Both the position numbers and the translations under genes were made by a program. From contig JACMQR010000262.1 in the NCBI GenBank assembly GCA_014376885.1, forward strand, positions 1 to 11,648: a stretch of DNA of 11,648 nucleotides, read 5' to 3'. A model generated the notes under the pieces. That model had not been told where the DNA came from, made no database searches, and saw only the letters and a program-made list of their open reading frames with translations. Positions 6,499-11,648 of this stretch are shown in pieces; position 1 is the stretch's first letter; each line of letters starts with the position of its first letter. Source of the DNA: Polaromonas sp. (GTDB taxonomy: Bacteria; Pseudomonadota; Gammaproteobacteria; Burkholderiales; Burkholderiaceae_C).

Positions 6499-7291
6499 CC
6501 CGGCCAGGGTTGGTTCTGCGTCTGAATACAGCACAGGTCCCCAACAGCACCAATCTGGGTACGACAAGGACTTTCACGCTGGTGACTCACGCAAACACGC
6601 CAAAGCCCATAGTTACGTTAAACAGAATCCTCAGCGCGGCGGACGGTGGACGCATGACCAGCACCAACCAGTTTGTATGGTCATGACAAGCACAGCTTTG
6701 GTGACCACGACAGGCACCGGAAAAGCGGCTACGTCAGCGTTTGTATCGCTGGTTGCAGCGACATGCACAGCGATCGCCTCGTCGGAAACGGTCGCCTCAA
6801 CCGCGCCAGCAATCTGCCTGGGCAATCGGGTCGCCACCCCAAACTGCCCAGCCCAGTGGTGTTTTGTAGGCATAATTTTTATGTGGGTAACAATGGACAG
6901 ATCACCTGCGCACTGTCCTACGACGACGCGCCTACAGAGCTGGCCCTGGGATCAGGTGCTCCATCGCTGGAGTAATCGCAATGGCGCACTGGATGATGCG
7001 GAGCCTGTTATCACAGCACCCAGTGTGCTTGTTGCTAAACAGACGCTGTGTCTCCTTAACAAACAGTTTGTTCCCGCAGGCATTGCCCCGGGCGCTCAAA
7101 GCACGACAACGCTCAGCGCCAGTTACACCACGGCCAGCGCCATGGTTCTGCTCAGTGCTGTGGATGTAACCACCGTGACCGACTCCAGCGCTCTGGATCT
7201 GACCAAGCGTGTGAGCAACTTTACACGGGACAGTGCCAGCGGCATTACCGTTAGCGCCAAGCCGGACGAAACCCTGCAATACACGCTGTCT

Positions 7292-7390
7292 GGCGTTGAT
7301 GACCTTGGACGCGGCATGCGTGCCTTTGCCCGCAATGTCCTGCAACTCGGCTCTTTCTTGTTCTGACAAGGTGACTTTGTAATGTTCCAT
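7292..7390 (-). pseudogene. 5' fragment of an IS630-family transposase gene
   Basis: Only the start of the transposase is left: the N-terminal DNA-binding segment, with no DDE catalytic residues. The frame stays open leftwards to 6932, but beyond 7292 it merely reads the antisense of the DUF11 relic, so a 152-residue protein predicted here would be a chimera and not a real gene. Confidence 0.7.
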
Positions 7391-7428
7391 CCCCCATTTT
7401 CCATGTCAATTTCCTCATGACGCGACAC
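7292..7428 (-). mobile_element. Remnant of an IS630-family insertion sequence
   Basis: The minus strand opens with an ATG at 7390 and reads about 33 codons strongly resembling the N-terminal helix-turn-helix region of IS630-family transposases (MEHYKVTLSEQERAEL, then GKGTHAASKVINA). It stops abruptly near 7292, where the host DUF11 reading frame resumes. The 38 bases before the ATG (7391-7428) would be the element's upstream end. A TA at 7429-7430, directly before the host frame restarts, fits the TA target of this family. About 300 transposase codons and the opposite end are gone, along with some host sequence. The remnant cannot transpose. Confidence 0.7.
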
Positions 7429-7559
7429 TAGCCGTGGGCGCGGCGGGTAACGTGCTATGGAGCTTTACCGGCGTGCTGGCCCCTAGCGGACAAATGACTG
7501 TGGCCTACCAAGTCAAGGTGAATCGGTAAACTCACTGCCCGTCCTCTGGGCTTGCGTGT

Positions 7560-9233
7560 TCACAGCATCTCGTCGGGCGCCAGCGGCCCGAACAATCCAA
7601 GCAGTAGCCGCAAAGCCAGGCTGGTATCGGGCTCGGTCGTCGAATCCTTCAGCCCCGACCCCTGCGGCGCGCGCCACACCAGTTGGCCATCGGCCAGTTC
7701 CACGCGGTAGGCCCCGTGCGTCAGCGCAGGCTCGATCATCCGGATGGCTTCTTGCGACAGCGTGCGGTTGCGAATGGCAATGGCGACTTCGCTGTTTTGC
7801 AGCTTCGAGCGCAGGTCCAGGTTCATCGAGCCGACCACCAGCAAGCGGCTGTCGGCCACCACCACCTTGGCATGCAGGCTGGCGCGCGAGCCGCCTTTTG
7901 ATCCCCCGGTGGAGCCCGCGCCGAAGCTCCTGAGCGTTCCTGCCTGCTCGGCGCGCATTTCATAGATTTCAATGCCCATGGCCAGCAGCGCCTGCCGGTA
8001 GCGGGCATAACCGGCATGCGCTGCAGGCGCGTCGTTGGAGGCCAGCGAATTGGTCAGCACGCGCACGCGCACGCCGCGCTGGCGCAGTTCGGCGAACTGG
8101 CCCATCATGACCTTGCCGGGCACAAAGTAAGGCGAGACGATCAGCACGTCGGTCGTTGCCTGGGACATAAGCTGCAGCAGGCCGTCGACCGCCGTATCCT
8201 GCGCCTCGGCCACATCGTCAGCGTCGGCCGCAATCTTCGAAGGCTTGTCTGCCAGCAGGGCCGACGGCGCCCAGGTCCAGGCCAGTAGGCTCAGGTCGGT
8301 CGAGTCGGGCAGTGCGTTCGCGGCTTCTGTGGCGGCGTCGAACGGTGGCACTGGCGCTGGAATAGGCGCCGGCGCCGCCCCCGGCAGGTTTTGGGGCGGC
8401 GTGTCCCGGCCGACCGCCGCCGTTTTCGGTGTCAGCTGCCTGATTTCCTGGGCCGTCATCAGCGACTGCACCGGGTAGGCCAGGGGGTTGTTCCAGTACC
8501 CGTCAAAGCTGCGCGACAGGTCACGCGCGATCCGGCCGGAGGCAAGGATGTCGATGTCGACGAAATTAGTGCCTTGGCTCTGGCCAAAATAGTTTTCGCC
8601 CAGGTTGCGCCCGCCGGTGATGGCGACAGCGTTGTCGGCGACAAAAATCTTGTTGTGCATGCGCCGCTGGATCCGCGCGACATCCTTGAGGTTGCTCAGG
8701 ATGCGCAGCACCATCGAGCCGCGCCCGCCGGGCAAGGGGTTGAACAGGCGCATCTCGATGTTTTTCTCAAAGGCCAGCGCCAGGACCTGGGCGTTCTTGC
8801 CCGAGGTGTTGAAGTCGTCGAGCAAAATCCGGATGCGAACCCCGCGCCCGGCCGCCTCGCGCAAGGCGCCGAACAGGCGCTCGGTGGTGTCGTCGGCAAA
8901 GATCGCGTAGTACTGGATGTCCAGCGTGTGCTGCGCCGCCTTGATCAGCGCCATGCGGCTGGTGAAAGCCAGTTCGGCATTGCCGACAAGCGCGAAGCCG
9001 GAGTCGTTTCTGGTGCCTGCCAGTGCAGCACGCGCCGCCACCAACTGGCCGAGCCGGGTCTGCAGCGGGCTGGCCAGCGCGCTGGAAACCGGTCGGTCCA
9101 CTTCGCTGGGCAGGGACGCGCAGCCCGTGATCCAGGCGCTTAAAAGCGCCAGGCCCAGCCACCGGCAAATGCCGGGCCGACGGGCTGGCAAGGCGCAATC
9201 AGGGCGGGGGCCAAGCTCGGCATTGGTGTGCAT
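7560..9233 (-). CDS. Phospholipase D family lipoprotein (ClsC-like cardiolipin synthase homologue)
   Basis: A 557-residue protein with two complete HKD motifs: H193-x-K195-x4-D200 in HNKIFVAD followed by GGRN, and H454-x-K456-x4-D461 in HAKVVVAD followed by GSMN. The pair builds one phospholipase D active site, used for phosphatidyl transfer (cardiolipin synthesis) or phospholipid hydrolysis. The order of blocks (LDIQYYAIFADDTTERL, RIRILLDDFNTSG, then HKD1) is that of the ClsC/YmdC group. A hydrophobic segment at 25-37 ends in a lipobox, ITGC, so C38 should be lipidated and the enzyme anchored to a membrane from the periplasmic side. A Pro/Ala-rich linker lies at 281-300 and a Gly/Ser-rich loop at 436-450. 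The ATG at 9233 is preferred; an ATG at 9278 would add 15 residues before the signal. It lies 118 bp downstream of uup. Confidence 0.9.
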   Translation of the reverse strand: MHTNAELGPRPDCALPARRPGICRWLGLALLSAWITGCASLPSEVDRPVSSALASPLQTRLGQLVAARAALAGTRNDSGFALVGNAELAFTSRMALIKAAQHTLDIQYYAIFADDTTERLFGALREAAGRGVRIRILLDDFNTSGKNAQVLALAFEKNIEMRLFNPLPGGRGSMVLRILSNLKDVARIQRRMHNKIFVADNAVAITGGRNLGENYFGQSQGTNFVDIDILASGRIARDLSRSFDGYWNNPLAYPVQSLMTAQEIRQLTPKTAAVGRDTPPQNLPGAAPAPIPAPVPPFDAATEAANALPDSTDLSLLAWTWAPSALLADKPSKIAADADDVAEAQDTAVDGLLQLMSQATTDVLIVSPYFVPGKVMMGQFAELRQRGVRVRVLTNSLASNDAPAAHAGYARYRQALLAMGIEIYEMRAEQAGTLRSFGAGSTGGSKGGSRASLHAKVVVADSRLLVVGSMNLDLRSKLQNSEVAIAIRNRTLSQEAIRMIEPALTHGAYRVELADGQLVWRAPQGSGLKDSTTEPDTSLALRLLLGLFGPLAPDEML

Positions 9234-9351
9234 GATGCAGGCCACTGTAGCGCAAGGCGTCCTGGTCCGAGCCCGCATCAGGGCGCGGTTTTGGCTTCAC
9301 TTCGTGTAGGGGACGAGCCTGCCCGCATGGGTGGCGACCTAGCAGCCGTTG

Positions 9352-11280
9352 TCAGGAAGACAGGGTTTCCCAGCGTTGCAGGACTTCCATCAGTTCTTCC
9401 TCGATTTTGGTGTTGCGCGCGGTAAGCTCGGCCGCCCGCTTGGCGTTGCTGGTGTACAGCGTTCCGTCGTAGAGCTCCTGGCCGATGGCTTTTTGCTGCG
9501 CTTCGAGCTGCTGAATCAGCGCCGGCAAGCCATCAAGCTCACGCTGCTCCTTGTAGCTCAGTTTCTTTTTTGATAGCAGTTCACGCTCGTCCTTATTGGA
9601 CTCGGCACTACTTTTGTCTTTATTTTTGGTGCTCGACACAGCCACTGCGCTTTTGTTGGTGCCGGTGATTTGCGCCGCGCGCTTGGACTGCGTGATCCAG
9701 TCCGTCACGCCGCCCTCGTATTCGCGCCAGAAGCCGGGGTTTTCCGGCGTGCCCTCATAGGCGATGGTGCTGGTCACAACGTTGTCCAGAAAGCGCCGGT
9801 CGTGGCTGACCAGGAAAACCGTGCCTTCGTAGTTCTGCAGCAGGTCCTCCAGCAACTCCAGCGTGTCGATGTCCAGGTCGTTGGTCGGCTCGTCGAGCAC
9901 CAGCACATTGGCTGGGCGCGCAAATAGACGCGCCAGCAGCAGGCGGTTGCGCTCGCCACCGCTCAAACTGCGCACCGGGGAGCGGGCGCGCTCGGGGCTG
10001 AACAGGAAGTCGGTCAGGTAACTCTTGACATGTTTTTTCTGGCCGTTGATCTCAACCCATTCGCTGCCCGGGCTGATGAAGTCCTCCAGTGTCGCGTCGA
10101 GGTCCAGCGCGTCGCGCATCTGGTCGAAATAAGCCACCTGCAGGTTGGCGCCCTGGCGGATCTTGCCCGGTGGGCTGGTGACATCAGGCTGCAGTTCGCC
10201 CAGGATCAGCTTGAGCAAGGTGGTCTTGCCTGCGCCGTTGGGGCCAAGCAGTCCGACCTTGTCGCCGCGCAGCAGCGTGCCGCTGAATTTGTTGACGACG
10301 AGTTTTTCAAACCCCGGATGACCGAAGCTTTTCGACACGTCAGTCAGTTCAGCCACGATCTTGCCGCTTTTGTCGCCGCTGGAGACATCGAGGTTGACAC
10401 GCCCGACGGCATCGCGCCGGTTGGACCGGCTGTCCCGCAGCACTTCGAGCCGGCCTATGCGTGCCACGCTGCGGGTACGGCGCGCTTCCACGCCCTTGCG
10501 TATCCAGACCTCTTCCTGGGCCAGCAGCTTGTCGGCCTTGGCATTGATGACGGCTTCTTGCGCCATCTGTCCTTCCTTTTGCACCAGGTATTGAGCAAAA
10601 TTGCCGGGGTAGCTCAACAGCTTGCCGCGGTCCAGCTCAACAATCATGGTGGCCACCTGGTCCAGGAAGGCCCGGTCATGGGTGATGGTGATGATGCTGC
10701 CGTTAAAGTTCACCAGCAGGTCTTCAAGCCAGGCAATCGAATCGAGGTCCAGGTGGTTGGTGGGTTCGTCGAGCAGCAGCACGTCGGGCTTGGCAACCAG
10801 GGCCTGGGCCAGTGCCACGCGCTTTTTAGTTCCGCCAGACAATGAACCGACGATGGCGTCCTTGTCCAGGTGCAACCGGTGCAGGGTTTCTTCAACCCGC
10901 TGCTCCCAGGTCCAGCCATCAAGTGCTTCGATTTCAGACTGCAATGCATCCAGGTCCGTGTGCTCGTCAGCCGCAAGATAGAGTTCGACCACATGCCGGG
11001 TGCGCGCCAGGCCGGCACTCGCAGCAATGAACACCGTCGCATGCGGGTCCAGGCTGGGCTCCTGCGGAACATACGCAATTCGCAGGTTTTGCTGCAACTG
11101 CAAGGTGCCGTCGTCGGGTTTTTCCAGTCCCGCAAGGATCTTGAGCATCGACGACTTGCCTGTGCCGTTGCGGCCAATCAGACCGATGCGCTGGTTGGTT
11201 TCAAGGGAGAAATCTGCATGATCCAGCAGAGCGACATGCCCAAAAGCGAGTTGGGCGTCCAAAAGAGTAATAAGTGCCAT
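9352..11280 (-). CDS. uup: ABC-F ATPase Uup
   Basis: A 642-residue soluble protein with two ABC ATPase domains and no membrane segments. Domain 1 has Walker A GRNGTGKS at 36-43, signature LSGG at 147-150, Walker B VLLLDEPTNHLD from 167, and H201. Domain 2 has GPNGAGKT at 346-353, LSGG at 439-442, VLDEPTNDLD from 461, and H493. A charged linker (~540-575) leads to a C-terminal coiled coil (~575-642), which sets Uup apart from EttA and other ABC-F proteins of similar length. ABC-F proteins act on ribosomes; Uup is also linked to precise transposon excision and branched DNA. The ATG at 11280 was chosen because MALITL starts the first strand; the open frame upstream is non-conserved noncoding DNA. 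No Shine-Dalgarno is visible. Confidence 0.95.
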   Translation of the reverse strand: MALITLLDAQLAFGHVALLDHADFSLETNQRIGLIGRNGTGKSSMLKILAGLEKPDDGTLQLQQNLRIAYVPQEPSLDPHATVFIAASAGLARTRHVVELYLAADEHTDLDALQSEIEALDGWTWEQRVEETLHRLHLDKDAIVGSLSGGTKKRVALAQALVAKPDVLLLDEPTNHLDLDSIAWLEDLLVNFNGSIITITHDRAFLDQVATMIVELDRGKLLSYPGNFAQYLVQKEGQMAQEAVINAKADKLLAQEEVWIRKGVEARRTRSVARIGRLEVLRDSRSNRRDAVGRVNLDVSSGDKSGKIVAELTDVSKSFGHPGFEKLVVNKFSGTLLRGDKVGLLGPNGAGKTTLLKLILGELQPDVTSPPGKIRQGANLQVAYFDQMRDALDLDATLEDFISPGSEWVEINGQKKHVKSYLTDFLFSPERARSPVRSLSGGERNRLLLARLFARPANVLVLDEPTNDLDIDTLELLEDLLQNYEGTVFLVSHDRRFLDNVVTSTIAYEGTPENPGFWREYEGGVTDWITQSKRAAQITGTNKSAVAVSSTKNKDKSSAESNKDERELLSKKKLSYKEQRELDGLPALIQQLEAQQKAIGQELYDGTLYTSNAKRAAELTARNTKIEEELMEVLQRWETLSS

Positions 11281-11290
11281 ATAGAAGACA

Positions 11291-11319
11291 ATTATCTCGT
11301 GACGCAGGGCAGATGGCCA
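11291..11319 (-). promoter_or_regulatory. Candidate sigma70 promoter of uup
   Basis: On the minus strand TGGCCA (plus 11319-11314, four of six to TTGACA) is followed after exactly 17 bp by GATAAT (plus 11296-11291, five of six to TATAAT). The expected start of transcription, near 11284, is only a few bases before the ATG at 11280, which would give an almost leaderless mRNA. This agrees with the missing Shine-Dalgarno. The prediction rests on consensus matching alone. Confidence 0.45.
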
Positions 11320-11556
11320 GGCTGGGTGGGTCAAGCCCTGCTGAAGGGTTCTGCGGCCTGGCGATATGCCAGGCAAACGACACGGCACTGGCAGTGGGAT
11401 AGCCCCAAGACGAGCAGGCGCAAGAGCTTTCGGTGAGTGGGTAACCACCCCTGGCGCAAGCCGGGGGGGGATGCTGAGCGGCTGTGTGAGGGGGGAGGTG
11501 GGGTGTGTCGCTAGAAAATTCTTTGCAAGCGGGTGTGGGCGCAGGTCATGCAAGGG

Positions 11557-11565
11557 TGCTATGAT
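11557..11565 (+). promoter_or_regulatory. Possible extended -10 element of a gene beyond the right edge
   Basis: The plus strand reads TG-C-TATGAT, an extended -10 form (five of six to TATAAT). There is no recognisable -35 at the proper distance, which extended -10 promoters can tolerate. It would drive a plus-strand gene starting after base 11648, divergent from uup. Confidence 0.35.
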
Positions 11566-11648
11566 TCGCTGCTCTGCAAAAGACAATGCAGTCCAGCTGC
11601 AAAGCGGGCTGCGAGGTTCGGAAAGCGGGAAGAAAAAGAGTCAAGTAA

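Larger units (their letters stand above)
6510..7529 (+). pseudogene. Decayed DUF11/SpaA-like repeat surface protein, frameshifted and IS-interrupted
   Basis: This 1-kb stretch after mocR is less GC-rich than the rest and has no intact gene, but fragments in all three plus frames read as one DUF11-type secreted repeat protein. Frame A, to the TGA at 6684-6686, gives STNLGTTRTFTL and TNQFVWS. A second frame gives TTTGTGKAATSAFVSLVAAT (about 6695-6760). A third gives GNNGQITCALSYDDAP (about 6885-6935). The second frame resumes with CLLNKQFVPAGIAPGAQ and LDLTKRVSNF...DETLQYTL up to about 7290. After an IS remnant the tail continues from 7428 (VGAAGNVLWSFTG...YQVKVNR) to a TAA at 7527-7529, a typical DUF11 protein end. 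No signal peptide or start survives. At least three frameshifts plus a deletion make it non-functional. Family recognition is from motif memory and should be confirmed by search. Confidence 0.75.
11281..11648. other. Intergenic region upstream of uup, no supported gene
   Basis: These 368 bases carry no convincing gene. The uup frame continues open to 11586 but lacks family similarity. The region contains a plausible uup promoter, a G-rich block at 11463-11503, and a possible outward (plus-strand) promoter near 11557-11565. Two short plus-strand frames starting at ATG 11548 and ATG 11561 stay open to the right edge, but neither has a Shine-Dalgarno or recognisable content. Confidence 0.6.

Noticed and set aside
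6434..7366. Open frame of 310 residues on the plus strand
   Set aside because: It begins inside the mocR-like gene in another frame and mixes true DUF11 segments with out-of-frame sequence; better explained as part of a pseudogene.
6932..7390. Minus-strand frame of 152 residues starting with a transposase-like N-terminus
   Set aside because: Only the first ~33 codons resemble a transposase; the rest is the antisense of the DUF11 relic.
7537..7551. Hairpin GCCC...GGGC between the DUF11 relic and the phospholipase gene as a terminator
   Set aside because: Only four base pairs and no T-run on either strand, so support is too weak.
10030..10845. Plus-strand frame of 271 residues opposite uup
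   Set aside because: It is antisense to conserved ABC-F motifs that fix the minus-strand frame; it has no recognisable domain.
11281..11586. N-terminal extension of Uup by 102 residues
   Set aside because: The extension has no ABC-F similarity and would span the candidate promoter; the family starts at MALITL.

Overview
The window is high-GC, tightly coded DNA with the protein families and codon bias of a betaproteobacterium, most likely Burkholderiales/Comamonadaceae (Polaromonas- or Rhodoferax-like). That assignment is an inference from protein style, not from a marker gene. Nine intact genes are supported: eight on the minus strand and one, a MocR regulator, on the plus strand. There is also one decayed gene carrying an insertion-sequence relic.

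Layout. (1) At 114-2150, on the minus strand, lie a histidine-phosphatase-fold protein whose second catalytic His is replaced by Ser, a single-domain response regulator, and a small cytosolic protein that looks like a histidine phosphotransferase or degenerate histidine kinase (ChpT-like architecture). The last two probably form a phosphorelay pair. (2) At 2333-6498 is a metabolite-handling and export locus. A plus-strand MocR/PdxR-type regulator (GntR helix-turn-helix plus aminotransferase fold) diverges from minus-strand lysE-like and eamA-like exporter genes, which overlap by 4 nt. A PhzF-family isomerase/epimerase gene follows. The 117-bp divergent control region holds a 7-bp inverted repeat and a near direct repeat that could be the MocR operator. 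(3) At about 6510-7529 is a lower-GC relic of a DUF11/SpaA-like repeat surface protein. It has lost its 5' end, is broken by frameshifts, and is interrupted by a remnant of an IS630-family element that keeps only the first ~33 transposase codons and one probable end. (4) At 7560-9233 is a two-HKD phospholipase D / cardiolipin-synthase-like lipoprotein. (5) At 9352-11280 is the ABC-F ATPase Uup. (6) At 11281-11648 is noncoding upstream DNA with a plausible uup promoter, a G-rich block and a possible outward promoter.

How the parts may work together. The MocR protein probably senses an amino-acid-like or pyridoxal-phosphate-linked ligand and controls the two divergent exporters, possibly with PhzF. 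The HPt-like protein and response regulator look like the output part of a larger phosphorelay, because neither a sensor domain nor a DNA-binding domain is present. uup and the phospholipase D gene are housekeeping-type genes with no obvious link to the rest. No CRISPR array, tRNA, rRNA or prophage was seen. The most unusual points are the ChpT-like/receiver pair, the His-to-Ser phosphatase, the MocR-exporter-PhzF locus and the IS630-split DUF11 relic.
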